DNA of 64,000 bases from Thermosipho africanus Ob7 (lineage in GTDB: Bacteria > Thermotogota > Thermotogae > Thermotogales > Fervidobacteriaceae): contig NZ_NKRG01000006.1 in assembly GCF_003351105.1 (NCBI RefSeq), forward strand, positions 1 to 64,000, written 5' to 3'. Shown one piece after another: positions 7,694 through 16,419 of the stretch. The position numbers and the translations under genes were made by a program. Numbering within the stretch: the stretch's first letter is position 1; the number at the start of each line of letters is the position of its first letter. The notes under the pieces were generated by a model, which made no database searches, was not told where the DNA came from, and worked only from the letters and a program-made list of their open reading frames with translations.

Positions 7694-8077
7694 TGTTTTA
7701 ACCCCCTTCAAAGTTTTTGTTTTTCATTTCCAGGCGGCCGCCTTCACTTATATATATCTACGTGAAAAGGAGGTAATTTACTAAATGTATACATATGTAT
7801 ATAAATTGTAACATGTATATATTGACTGTCAAGAATTTATGTGGAAAGTTATAAAATTTTTGTGATTGATCTTTTGTTAATGCTTCTTAAAGATAAAAGA
7901 ATATCGAAAATATAGTATTTATGTTTGAGCGTTATTGAGATTTTTCTTAGAAATACGTAATTTAAAGAGTTATATTGTAAATTTAGTTTAAATTTACAAT
8001 AAAAAATAGTTTCCTAAATTTTAAATTGAACATTATATGATATAATCTTTTCGATTTGTAGGAATGGAGGGATTATT
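7694..8077. promoter_or_regulatory. Divergent regulatory region between DUF1659 operon and zinc-ribbon gene
   Basis: A 384-nt non-coding stretch. It holds a GC-only palindrome GGCGGCCGCC (7733-7742) that stands out in AT-rich DNA and lies in the leader of the minus-strand operon. It also holds the AAATGTATACATA element (7783-7795), overlapping a 14-bp palindrome TATACATATGTATA, and an extended -10 TGATATAAT (8038-8046) for the rightward zinc-ribbon gene. The segment 7830-8035 is AT-rich with nothing recognisable. Confidence 0.5.
7783..7795 (-). promoter_or_regulatory. Palindromic element upstream of the DUF1659 operon
   Basis: AAATGTATACATA, the second copy of the element at 6994-7006. It lies about 90 nt upstream of the first ATG of the operon. 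The neighbouring ATATGTATA extends the dyad. Confidence 0.45.
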
Positions 8078-8431
8078 GTGTACCAAGGCTGGAAAGAATG
8101 TCCTAGGTGTGGAATCGAAGTTAAAAATAATGAGGACTATTGTCCAGAATGTGGATGGGTTTTTTATAATAAAAGGTGTCCAAGGTGCGGAAAATATATG
8201 CCAGATTATGCTAAGGTATGCTTTGATTGTGGTTGGTATTTTTATTGGGAAAGGGAAATTGGAGAAGATGATGAAGATTACTATGAATACGATAGCTATG
8301 AATATTATGAAGAGGATAATGAACCAGTGGAAGATTATCCAGATATGTTAGAATTTTGGAACTCAGAACTTGGAACAGATTTCGAAGATGAAAATGAACT
8401 TGGACAATATTTAGATGATTTAGGGTATTAA
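8078..8431 (+). CDS. Double zinc-ribbon protein with acidic tail
   Basis: A 117-aa protein starting at GTG behind GGAGGG. It has two zinc-ribbon units: CPRCGIEV...YCPECGW (residues about 8-26) and CPRCGKYM...VCFDCGW (about 34-52). These give eight cysteines in CxxC pairs. The second half is very acidic and tyrosine-rich (EDDEDYYEYDSYEYY) and ends in a predicted small helical domain. Such proteins usually mediate nucleic-acid or protein contacts. No enzymatic motif is present. An extended -10 promoter lies about 32 nt upstream. RNase HI follows 72 nt downstream on the same strand. Confidence 0.8.
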   Translation: MYQGWKECPRCGIEVKNNEDYCPECGWVFYNKRCPRCGKYMPDYAKVCFDCGWYFYWEREIGEDDEDYYEYDSYEYYEEDNEPVEDYPDMLEFWNSELGTDFEDENELGQYLDDLGY

Positions 8432-8503
8432 TTTTAAAATGTCAGATTTTGAAATACAGATTCGTTTAATAAAAGGAACAAGTTGATGAGGAGGGACAAA
8501 TGC

Positions 8504-8947
8504 ATGCGAATATACGTAGATGGATCCTATTACGATGATTTAAGAATAGCAGGTTTTTCATTTTGCGTAGTTGAAGATGAAGAAATAAAGTTTACGTATA
8601 AAGATGCAATGGAAATAAAGAGGGGAAATTCCATTATTGCAGAGTTATTGGGGGTTATTAAAGCATTGGAGTATTGTAATAACCTTGGAGTAAAAGAGGT
8701 TACTATAATACATGATTATAACGAAATTCCAATGCTTGCATCTTCGTATAGAAATACAAAAAATCCGTATATTAATTCGTATGCAAGAAAGCTGAGACAG
8801 TTTTGTCAAAACTTGCAAGTAAGCTTTGTAAAGGTAAAGGCTCATAAAAATGATAGATTTAACAACTATGTTGATGAAATGTCTAGAAAAAGTGTGGAAG
8901 AGTATTTGATAAAAAAGTTGAAGAAAAGTAAGTATTATAAAAGATAA
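8504..8947 (+). CDS. Ribonuclease HI family protein
   Basis: About 147 aa. The four RNase H acidic residues are visible: Asp6 in YVDGS, Glu47 in AELLG, Asp71 in IIHDY and Asp124 in NYVDEMS, with the catalytic-loop His114 in KAHKND. The length matches bacterial and archaeal RNase HI, which cleaves the RNA strand of RNA-DNA hybrids. The reading frame opens 21 nt earlier. The ATG at 8504 is preferred because AGGAGGG lies 8 nt upstream. The zinc-ribbon protein lies upstream on the same strand. Confidence 0.88.
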   Translation: MRIYVDGSYYDDLRIAGFSFCVVEDEEIKFTYKDAMEIKRGNSIIAELLGVIKALEYCNNLGVKEVTIIHDYNEIPMLASSYRNTKNPYINSYARKLRQFCQNLQVSFVKVKAHKNDRFNNYVDEMSRKSVEEYLIKKLKKSKYYKR

Positions 8948-9333
8948 AATAAGAAAGGATTAAATGAGTTGAAATTGGGTTATAAAGATAAAAAGATTTT
9001 GTTGTAATTTATAAAAATAATAAACAAAAATCTCTTGTTTGAAGATAGTTTTTGAAAAAATAGTAAAATCAGAGATTTATATTGGATTTCGGTTTCATTC
9101 TTACTTTTTTAGAATGGAAAAAATAGAAACATGATGTCTTGAACGATAATGTTAATTTTTTGAAAATATATTATTTAAATAATTTTGTTTGTGCTATAAT
9201 ATTACTTGCAGTCAAGGTTGATTTAGACTAAAAAATGTTGAATCTTAATTTGGATAGTGTTATACTCTAAATGGTAAGTTGATGACTCGTGGTAAGGTAA
9301 ATACTTAAATAAAAAAAGAAAGAGGGGAATATT
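8948..9333 (+). promoter_or_regulatory. Intergenic region with promoters for the polysaccharide cluster
   Basis: A 386-nt non-coding stretch. Two promoter candidates are visible. One is an extended -10 TGCTATAAT at 9192-9200. The stronger is TTGAAT (9238-9243), a 17-bp spacer, then TATACT (9261-9266) with TG one base before it. Start from the second gives a leader of about 60 nt to the first cluster gene. The first 230 nt hold nothing I can name. Confidence 0.6.
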
Positions 9334-10578
9334 GTGAGTATTTCTCGAGCTTTGTTTACTATAGATTTTGTTAGTTTTTTTATAGTTTCATTTTTAACTA
9401 CAAACTCAGTGTTATTTTCAATATTTTCTTCTTTTTTTCTAGTAATTTCTTTATTTGCATTTAGGGTATATGAAAATATAGAAGTAAAAAACGACCATTT
9501 TTTAAGAATAATAGTTGCATACTTTTTTGGTATTGCTATTATTTTGATATTTAACCTTCCTTTTAATTTTCATATCTCAAAATTCTTCTTTATTTCTTCG
9601 TTTCTTATGTCTATAACCTTACTTCCAATTATTCACTTTGTGCTTTACAAGTTTGCACTTGTAAAAACACCAGTGAAAAAATATCTTGTTATTGGTAGAA
9701 AAGAAGAATTTTATGATATTTTAAAAGAAATTGAAGAAAAATCAAAAGGTAAGATAAAATTTGTTGATTTTATTAACCCATCTCCTGCTGTGCTTAAGGA
9801 AAAGGTAAAAACAGCTGATAGGGTTCTTGTGTGTGATTTAGAACTTGAAGAGTATGTAAAGGATGATCTAGAAATTTTGAGTAATACCTATAAAGTGGAG
9901 TATTTGCCGAATTTAGTTGAAAAAGTATTAAAGAGAATACCTATTAAAGTGGTTGAAAAATTTGAAGAGTATTATAAAATATCTTTTAGGAATGTAAGTG
10001 AATCACCTGCAAAGAGATTGTTAGATATTTTTGGTTCTATTATAGGGTTAATAGTCTTTTCTCCTTTTATGTTAATAGCTGCTATAGCTATACTTATTGA
10101 AGATGGTAGACCTGTTGTGTTTAAGCAAGAAAGAGTCGGTAAAAATGAAAGATTATTTGAATTTATAAAGTTGAGATCCTTAAAAAATACAAGAATTGAT
10201 AAAAATTCACCAAATAAGGATATAGAGAAAAGAGCTTTGAAAATAGGAAAAATAATTAGAAAAACAAGAATAGATGAGTCACTTCAATTCTTGTTAGTAT
10301 TAAAAGGCAAAATGAGCCTTGTTGGCCCAAGACCGGAAATGATTGAATATCATGAAATGATGAAAGGAAATATTCCATATTATACATACAGACTTTTACT
10401 TAAACCAGGACTTACAGGATGGGCTCAGCTTAATTATAAGCATTCTTCAACTTTAGAGGAGTACAAGAAAAAAACGGAGTATGATTTATATTATATAAAA
10501 AATAGAAATATTTTTCTTGATTTACAGATTATTTTGCAAACACTTGAAGCTATTTTTTGGAAAAGAGGGGCAAGATAA
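9334..10578 (+). CDS. Polyprenyl glycosylphosphotransferase (initiating sugar transferase)
   Basis: A 414-aa membrane enzyme of the WbaP/WcaJ type that starts repeat-unit synthesis by placing a sugar-1-phosphate on undecaprenyl phosphate. The N-terminal 110 residues contain about four transmembrane helices. A central nucleotide-binding-like domain follows (about 125-215). The catalytic bacterial sugar transferase domain starts at AKRLLDIFGS, with a re-entrant hydrophobic segment, then VFKQERVGKN, LVGPRPE and PGLTGWAQ. The start is GTG behind AGAGGGG. It is the first gene of the rightward polysaccharide cluster and has its own promoter. Which sugar is transferred cannot be told. Confidence 0.92.
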   Translation: MSISRALFTIDFVSFFIVSFLTTNSVLFSIFSSFFLVISLFAFRVYENIEVKNDHFLRIIVAYFFGIAIILIFNLPFNFHISKFFFISSFLMSITLLPIIHFVLYKFALVKTPVKKYLVIGRKEEFYDILKEIEEKSKGKIKFVDFINPSPAVLKEKVKTADRVLVCDLELEEYVKDDLEILSNTYKVEYLPNLVEKVLKRIPIKVVEKFEEYYKISFRNVSESPAKRLLDIFGSIIGLIVFSPFMLIAAIAILIEDGRPVVFKQERVGKNERLFEFIKLRSLKNTRIDKNSPNKDIEKRALKIGKIIRKTRIDESLQFLLVLKGKMSLVGPRPEMIEYHEMMKGNIPYYTYRLLLKPGLTGWAQLNYKHSSTLEEYKKKTEYDLYYIKNRNIFLDLQIILQTLEAIFWKRGAR

Positions 10579-10912
10579 AATTTATTTTTGTAAATCATGA
10601 ATTTAGTTAGGTTAAAAGGATTTTGAATATTTTTTATTTTTATTATTTTGTTCTTAGCTTCTATTGATTTAAGACCATGGTCAAAGTAAAAATAGGTTAA
10701 ACTATATCATAAAAAAACTGAACCTGATAAATTATTTTTGTGCTAAAAATAACTATATTTAAGGGAGTGTAGTTCCTGAAAAAATATTTTCTTCAATATT
10801 ATTTTATCACAAAAATTGTTCAACAAAAAATCTAATCTTGTCTTTGATAAGTCTGAAAGAATGTATCTAAGAAATCGGTCTACCCCAGGGAATTGGAAAA
10901 AATAAGTAAAAC
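10579..10912. other. Non-coding stretch next to IS debris
   Basis: AT-rich, without a credible gene. Near 10879-10900 the sequence TACCCCAGGGAATTGG resembles the terminal inverted repeat of the IS3-type elements in this window (CCCC-GAA-ATTGG pattern). It may mark the end of the transposase relic on the minus strand. Confidence 0.35.
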
Positions 10913-11428
10913 TCATTTTTTCACACTTACTGTAAGTTTTTCTAAACTTATTTCTAAATCTTTTATTCTCTCTTCATTCGCTGATGAAAAGTGATTACAT
11001 ATAAATTTTGGGGTTAAATATTTTAATGAAACATGGGGTCTTAGGTTGTTGTAAGAATAGATGTATGAAACATAGTAGTTATATACATCTTCTATATAAT
11101 CAAATTCAATAGAGTCAACAAATTCATATTACACTGATGAATGAAATGATTTGATATATGCTTGAGAGTGAGGATTATTTTTGTATCCAAATTCATGCGT
11201 AATATTCAACTCGTTCATAAATGCTGATGTTATTTTAGCTTTAAATTGTGGCCCATTGTCTGTTCTAATAATTAAGTTTTCTGGATTTACTTTTCTGTAC
11301 TTGATAGCTTTTTTGGTGTAGTGATAAAATCTTTAGCTTTGATGTAATTACCATACACCAACAATTGATTTGTCAAAGACGTCTATTATACTAAGAATAG
11401 GAATATGTCCATCGTATTTAACACTGAA
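10913..11428 (-). pseudogene. Broken IS transposase (DDE integrase type)
   Basis: Minus-strand translation gives NLIIRTDNGPQFKAKITSA, then NELNITHEFGYKNNPHSQAYIKSFHSSV, then a TAA stop, then YEFVDSIEF and a C-terminus YNNLRPHVSLKYLTPK. These are the rve/IS3-type integrase core motifs DNGPQF, H..Y.NP..QAYIKSFH and LRPH. An upstream piece YDGHIPILSIIDVFDKSIVG is separated by a frameshift near 11348. The relic stops abruptly near 11428, where it meets an unrelated fragment on the other strand. It lacks the N-terminal half and is not functional. Confidence 0.8.
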
Positions 11429-11429
11429 G

Positions 11430-11612
11430 GCAAAAACAACATTAAAACATAATCATGAAATGAGAGAAAAGTATGAAAAACTGAGGAGAAGAGAAAAGAA
11501 TCCATTAAAAGTAGTGCAAGCGTTAATAGCAATGGGGCTGAAAATGATAAGGATAGTATTTAAACTAGCAAAAAGTAAGATAAAGTACGAACCAGAGAAA
11601 GTTTATGCATAG
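11430..11612 (+). pseudogene. C-terminal fragment of an IS110-like transposase
   Basis: The open frame ends ...MREKYEKLRRREKNPLKVV...ALIAMGLKMIRIVFKLAKS, like the C-terminal Tnp_20 helix region of IS110/IS116/IS902 transposases ('YY..LR.RGK..K.A..A.ARKLL.....L'). There is no N-terminal DEDD domain. It directly abuts the minus-strand integrase relic. The 200 nt that follow are relatively GC-rich and include an imperfect hairpin (11628-11652); this could be the element's non-coding end. The family call is tentative. Confidence 0.4.
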
Positions 11613-11827
11613 GTGAGAAGGGAGTTTTCCTCCATAAGGAGAAAATCCAGGATACGAGAACAAGAAAACTTACTATACCTCAAATAGGACGAAGGAATGT
11701 AAGGACGGTAAAAGATCCTGGTGGACATAAGAGGTTTAGTTTGAGAGGAAAATGGTAGGGAAGTAGTTGGAAAATTAATTGATGAAGAAATAAAGCTAAA
11801 AAATTAATTCATTAAAGAGAAATATAC

Positions 11828-12752
11828 TGCTCCCCTGAAGGATTGGACAGAGAAAAAAGAGAGAGTATAATTATGTAGGAGGGGGAGTAAAAGGTATGAA
11901 GAAAAAGTTTTCTGCTGAAGAAAATTGTAGTTGTTCTTGAAGAATTAAGAGGGCAAAAAGCTATAGCTGAAATTTGTAGAGAGCACGGTATTTCTCAAGG
12001 GCAGTATTACAAGTGGAGAGATAAGTATTGGTGCAAATTCTGCACTTGAAAATTCTTCCATTTCTTCTCAAGTAACACAATATTAAAGAAAGATACAAGA
12101 GCTTGAACAAATTATTGGTAAACAAGCTATTGTTATTCAGCCTAAAAAAACAGTCATTCATCCTGGAGGAAAACAGTAAGTTTATTAATTGAAAAAGGAT
12201 TCAGTATATCTGAAGCTGTAAGGTATTTGAAAATAAGTAAAAGTACGTATTATTACAAACCAAGAAAATACATGAGAAAGAAAAATGATGAAAGTGTTTG
12301 ATCATACAAAAGTTAAAGCAGGAACATGCACATTGGGGATATAGACGTATTTGTGCTATAGATGGTAAATTACATAGCAGTAATAGACTGGTATACAAGG
12401 GAAGTACTTGGCTCACAAATAAGTCTCAAGTGATAATGGTAGTCAGCCTACAAGCAGGAGATTTATGGAAGAATGTAAGGTATTAGGAATACAGCAAATA
12501 TTTACAAGTTACAACAATGAACGTGGGAATGCAAATATAGAAAGGTATTTTAGGACGTATAAAGAAGAAGTAGTATGGCCGGTTGAAGAAATGAGTTATT
12601 CAGAGTTAGTAGTAAAAACAAAGAAATACGAGAAATTTTACAATAGTAGATATCCACACAGTGCATTGAAATACAGAAGCCCACGAGAGGTATACGTAGA
12701 ATACTTAAACTACACAAAAGTTTTTTGATTTTTACCAATTTTTCGGGGTGCA
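11828..12752 (+). mobile_element. Degenerate IS3-family element, copy 1
   Basis: The left end TGCTCCCCTGAAGGATTGG and the inverted right end TGCACCCCGAAAAATTGG form imperfect terminal repeats. Inside is a decayed orfA (KKKFSAEE, then VVVLEELRGQKAIAEICREHGIS, a helix-turn-helix). A decayed orfB follows, with LLIEKGFSISEAVRYLKISKSTYYY, IDWYTREVLGSQIS, SDNGSQPTSRRFM and NERGNANIERYF, and it ends near SALKYRSPREVYVEYLN. Frameshifts and stops break both frames. Compared with copy 3, about 90 bp are missing before the second catalytic Asp. At 925 bp it is shorter than intact IS3 elements (about 1.2-1.5 kb). Confidence 0.85.
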
Positions 12753-12886
12753 TTACAGAAAAAACAAAATTATTAAGATAGAGATAAACTTTTTTGGAAG
12801 AGAGAAAGTGAAGTAGGAATCTTTCAAAAGAAAATATGGTATTTCAGGAGGCTAAACGGAAATATTTCTTTGAGGAGGAGGACAAG

Positions 12887-14014
12887 ATGAGAAAAAAAAT
12901 CTTACACATAGTTACTCGTTCAGATTGGACTGGAGTTCAAAAAGTCTTGTACAATATTGTTAGTGGATTAAAATCTAATTACTCCGATCAATTTGAAGTA
13001 GAAGTTGCCGCTGGAAAAGAAAATGGAATGTTGTTTAAAGAATTGGAAAAAATAGGCATAAGATATTATGTGTTAGAGAACCTTGTCCGAGAGATTAACC
13101 CTATAAAAGATTTGAAAGCTTATTTTGAACTTAAAAAGCTGATCAAAAATGGTAATTATGATATAGTCCATATTCATTCTTCGAAAGCTGGTGTGTTAGG
13201 AAGAATAGCAGCTAAAAGATGTGGTGTAAAAAAAGTTATTTACACATATCATGGTTTTTGGGGAATAGAACAATATAAAGGGTTTAAGAAAAAATTTTTA
13301 ATCTTAGCAGAGCGCATTGCTGCAAAGTATTCAGATTATCTCGTATTTCTTTGCAATAGAGAAAAACAAAAAGCAGAGAAATATAAAATTGGGAAACCAC
13401 ACCAGTATGTTATAATACCAAATGCGATATTGCCAATTGAAAATGTTCAAAAAGGAAAACTAAGGAAAGAACTAAGTCTACCGGACAATGTCAAAATTAT
13501 AGGCAATGTAGCAAGACTTGATCCTCCAAAAAATCCTATAAGATTTTTGGAGATAGCTAAAAAAATTATAAACGTTAGGAGTGATGTTGTATTTGTTTGG
13601 ATTGGTGAAAGCATTGTCAATGATTTTTATGGAAAAATTGTTCAAAATTATCTAAGTAAGTACCCAATACTTAGAGAACGAGTGTATTTTTTGCCTTTTA
13701 GGAATGACGCCCCTGATTTAATGACTGACTTTGATCTTTTTTTGTTAACTTCTGACAGCGAAGGAGCTCCACTTGTGATCCTTGAAGCCCGGGGAAATGG
13801 TATTCCAATCGTTAGTACTGATGTAGGTTGTGTAAGCGAAATGATAGAAGAAGATTTTGTTAGTAATGATGATTATTGTTTGTCAAAAATCGTTTTAGAT
13901 CTATTAGATAAAAATATTAATTTAGAAAGTAATAAAGAAAATTATTATAAAGAGTTCTTAGTTAAATATGTATCGATTTATAATGAATTTATGTTAGATA
14001 GAGATCTTAGTTAG
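12887..14014 (+). CDS. Glycosyltransferase family 4
   Basis: A 375-aa cytoplasmic GT-B glycosyltransferase. The N-terminal motif LHIVTRSDWTGVQKVLYNI and the DIVHIHSSKAGVLGRIAA segment are typical of GT4 transferases acting on lipid-linked sugars. The C-terminal donor site carries IGNVARLDPPKNP, then SDSEGAPLVILEARGNGIPIV with the conserved EGxPLVxLEA pattern. Upstream in-frame codons would add 17 residues. The ATG at 12887 is chosen because GAGGAGGAGG precedes it by about 6 nt. It is the first intact gene after the IS debris and probably continues the operon of the initiating transferase. Confidence 0.88.
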   Translation: MRKKILHIVTRSDWTGVQKVLYNIVSGLKSNYSDQFEVEVAAGKENGMLFKELEKIGIRYYVLENLVREINPIKDLKAYFELKKLIKNGNYDIVHIHSSKAGVLGRIAAKRCGVKKVIYTYHGFWGIEQYKGFKKKFLILAERIAAKYSDYLVFLCNREKQKAEKYKIGKPHQYVIIPNAILPIENVQKGKLRKELSLPDNVKIIGNVARLDPPKNPIRFLEIAKKIINVRSDVVFVWIGESIVNDFYGKIVQNYLSKYPILRERVYFLPFRNDAPDLMTDFDLFLLTSDSEGAPLVILEARGNGIPIVSTDVGCVSEMIEEDFVSNDDYCLSKIVLDLLDKNINLESNKENYYKEFLVKYVSIYNEFMLDRDLS

Positions 14015-14069
14015 TATTATTTTAAATTAGAAACAATGAGTAATTTTTATTTCTTAGGAGGATTTTTAA

Positions 14070-15254
14070 ATGTCCTATTTAATAATTCTTTTAATTATAT
14101 CATATTTCGTATATTCATTAGATAAGTATTCAAAAAAGATTTTTTCCATATCAGTAATATTAATTTTGTCTCAGTTTACTTTTTCTTATGTTTTTTATAA
14201 TAGTGAAATAAATAGAAAATGGATTTTTATTTACGATAAACCAAAAATGTCATGGAGTTTTTTGATTTTTTTTCTGCTGTTTATCTTTGGAATACTTTGG
14301 GGTTATTATTTTCAAGAAAAAGTAAAGTTTGTTTTTTCTTTTTTACCTGCTAGGAGCTTGAAATATAGTAAGTTTAAATTAAAACTTATGTATTATTTTT
14401 TAGCAATTCTTTCGATTTTAGCGTTTTCTATAGCTATAAGTGGAGTTAATATAAACTTTCTTGTTGTATCTTCGAGGCTATATGAGCAACAATTTGGAAG
14501 AAGCACCTTAATTAATTATCTTTATTTTTTAAATGTTGTTGCTATTATTTTAAGTGTTTATTATAGATACTTATTTCAGAAAAGAATAAAATATTCGAAA
14601 ATTATAAATATTTTGTTGATTTTTATTTCTTTTTTTCATGGAATAAAATTTACTATTTTTGATACTTTTTTGTATCCTATAATATTTTCTTATGTAGTTA
14701 ATGATGATTTAAAAACGATAAAAGATTTTATTACTCGATATATAATTGTTTTAATATTTTTGTTTATTGCTATAGTGTTATTTTTTATCTTTGTGAGAGG
14801 AAATGGTGTTGCTGGTATTTATAACTACTTTTTTTCTAGTGTTTATAATTATTTTTATAATATTGAAACTCGCCCATTTCAATTTGTTAATCCGTTGAGG
14901 TTGTTTATACCAAGGGAATTTAATCTGAATTTTAAGTTTGAAATTTGGGGGATCTATGGTTATTCATTAAATGATAGTTATAATACCTATACTGGTTTTA
15001 GCATGTTGTACTCAATTTTCAATATTTTTTATCCATTTATATATTTTCCATATTTACTTTTATTAATTAAAAATTTCTACTTAAAGAAAGAAAGTGGACT
15101 TTTGAATTCCTTCTTATTAACTTATTTGTTATATTGTAATCTTATGATGTTTTTTTCTTGGCAATTTACAAAGTCAAAGTATATATATTATATTTTTGTG
15201 GTTTTTATTATAGATATTTTCTCTAGAAAGCGTAATTGTATTAAGAGTTTTTAG
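14070..15254 (+). CDS. Putative O-antigen/oligosaccharide repeat-unit polymerase (Wzy-like)
   Basis: A 394-aa polytopic membrane protein with about 10-12 hydrophobic helices and a large loop around residues 250-310, rich in aromatic and polar residues (NYFYNIETRPFQFVNPLRLF). That architecture is typical of Wzy polymerases, which join flipped repeat units on the outer face of the membrane. Sequence motifs in this family are too weak to confirm by eye. Context supports the call: it sits among glycosyltransferases, and a cluster with flippase and chain-length regulator needs one polymerase. No other candidate is visible. GGAGG precedes the ATG. Confidence 0.65.
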   Translation: MSYLIILLIISYFVYSLDKYSKKIFSISVILILSQFTFSYVFYNSEINRKWIFIYDKPKMSWSFLIFFLLFIFGILWGYYFQEKVKFVFSFLPARSLKYSKFKLKLMYYFLAILSILAFSIAISGVNINFLVVSSRLYEQQFGRSTLINYLYFLNVVAIILSVYYRYLFQKRIKYSKIINILLIFISFFHGIKFTIFDTFLYPIIFSYVVNDDLKTIKDFITRYIIVLIFLFIAIVLFFIFVRGNGVAGIYNYFFSSVYNYFYNIETRPFQFVNPLRLFIPREFNLNFKFEIWGIYGYSLNDSYNTYTGFSMLYSIFNIFYPFIYFPYLLLLIKNFYLKKESGLLNSFLLTYLLYCNLMMFFSWQFTKSKYIYYIFVVFIIDIFSRKRNCIKSF

Positions 15255-15287
15255 AATTTTTAAAACTTTCAGGTGAGGATGGTAACT

Positions 15288-16382
15288 ATGAAAAAAAAGG
15301 GACTAGTATTTATTAGAACAGATTTAAAAAAACATATTGGTGTTTATCATAAGGTTTTGGAAATTTCGAAAACATTATCTTTAAAAGGGAATGTAATTTT
15401 AGTTTATAACTTTGGTGGAAAAATAATTTTTTCAGAGTATTGTGAAAATAAATTGGTTTATAAGAGAAAAATTAATAATGTTAATATTATTAAAGTTATA
15501 GAAGATTTATTAAAGAAAAACAAGTTTGAATTTGCATATATAAGATTTTCTTTAGGTGACCCAATTTCTCTAATCATTCAAAAGATTTTAAATAAAAATA
15601 AAGTAAAGATTTTTCTTGAAATTCCTGTTTTTCCCTTTGATAAGGAAATAATTTCCTTGAAAAATAAGATAAGGTGGTATTTAAATAGCCTTTTTTTTAA
15701 AAGTGAAATTTTTCTATCGGATTATATTGTTTCAACTTCGTATAATGTTGATAATATTTTTGGTAAGCCAATAATTAGGATATTTAATGGTATTCATCCA
15801 GAAAAATTTCGGTTAAAAAAGAAGCAAAAATTAGAAAGGGATTTTTATTTAATAGGTGTAAGTTCTTTAACTTTTTGGCAAGGATATGATAGGGTTATAA
15901 AAGGAATTTATGACTTTAAAAAGAAAAACGAAACTTATAATGTTAAATTTTTCATTATAGGTGAGGGCCATGAAAGAAAAAAATTAGAAAAAATGGTAAA
16001 GAAATTAGGTTTAATTGATAATGTAGAATTTTTGGGAGTATTAAAAGGAGAAAAGCTTGATGCGTTTTTTGACATGGCTCATATAGCAGTTGGGGCTCTC
16101 GGGCGACATAGAACAAATTCTAATAATATTAGTACTTTAAAAGCATCTGAATACTGTGCAAGAGGTATTCCATTTTTTACGTCAGTTAATGAAATAGCAT
16201 TTTCAGAGGATTTTAAGTTTATGAAAAGAATTGAATCAAATGATGAGAATATTGATATTTTTGAAATAATAGATTTTTATAAGTACTGTGAGAATTTTGA
16301 TTATCCATTAGAAATGAGGCAGTTTGCTATGAAAGAATTGTCTTGGCAAAAAGGGTTGAAAAATGTATTAGATCTTATTTAA
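15288..16382 (+). CDS. Glycosyltransferase (GT4-like)
   Basis: A GT-B fold transferase of about 364 aa. The C-terminal half carries FLIIGVSSLTFWQGYDRVIKG-like donor-domain sequence, FIIGEGHERKKLEKM and NVEFLGVLKGEKLDAFF. The usual terminal E-rich motif is replaced by LKASEYCARGIPFFTS. Of three in-frame starts (15273 GTG, 15279 and 15288 ATG) I prefer 15288, because AGGTGAGG lies 9 nt upstream. Base composition is as AT-rich as its neighbours. It lies 18-33 nt after the polymerase and 37 nt before ugd, so all are one transcript. The acceptor and donor are unknown. Confidence 0.75.
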   Translation: MKKKGLVFIRTDLKKHIGVYHKVLEISKTLSLKGNVILVYNFGGKIIFSEYCENKLVYKRKINNVNIIKVIEDLLKKNKFEFAYIRFSLGDPISLIIQKILNKNKVKIFLEIPVFPFDKEIISLKNKIRWYLNSLFFKSEIFLSDYIVSTSYNVDNIFGKPIIRIFNGIHPEKFRLKKKQKLERDFYLIGVSSLTFWQGYDRVIKGIYDFKKKNETYNVKFFIIGEGHERKKLEKMVKKLGLIDNVEFLGVLKGEKLDAFFDMAHIAVGALGRHRTNSNNISTLKASEYCARGIPFFTSVNEIAFSEDFKFMKRIESNDENIDIFEIIDFYKYCENFDYPLEMRQFAMKELSWQKGLKNVLDLI

Positions 16383-16419
16383 AATATTTTATGTCTTAAA
16401 ACTTAGGAGGGATTTATCT

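Noticed and set aside
7785-7811. Possible 8-codon leader peptide after an AAGGAGGT site on the plus strand
   Set aside because: No gene follows within 250 nt, and the sequence is better explained as the palindromic element of the minus-strand operon.
8064-8351. Overlapping 95-aa frame at the zinc-ribbon gene
   Set aside because: The other frame has paired CxxC zinc ribbons and a proper ribosome site; this one has no motif.
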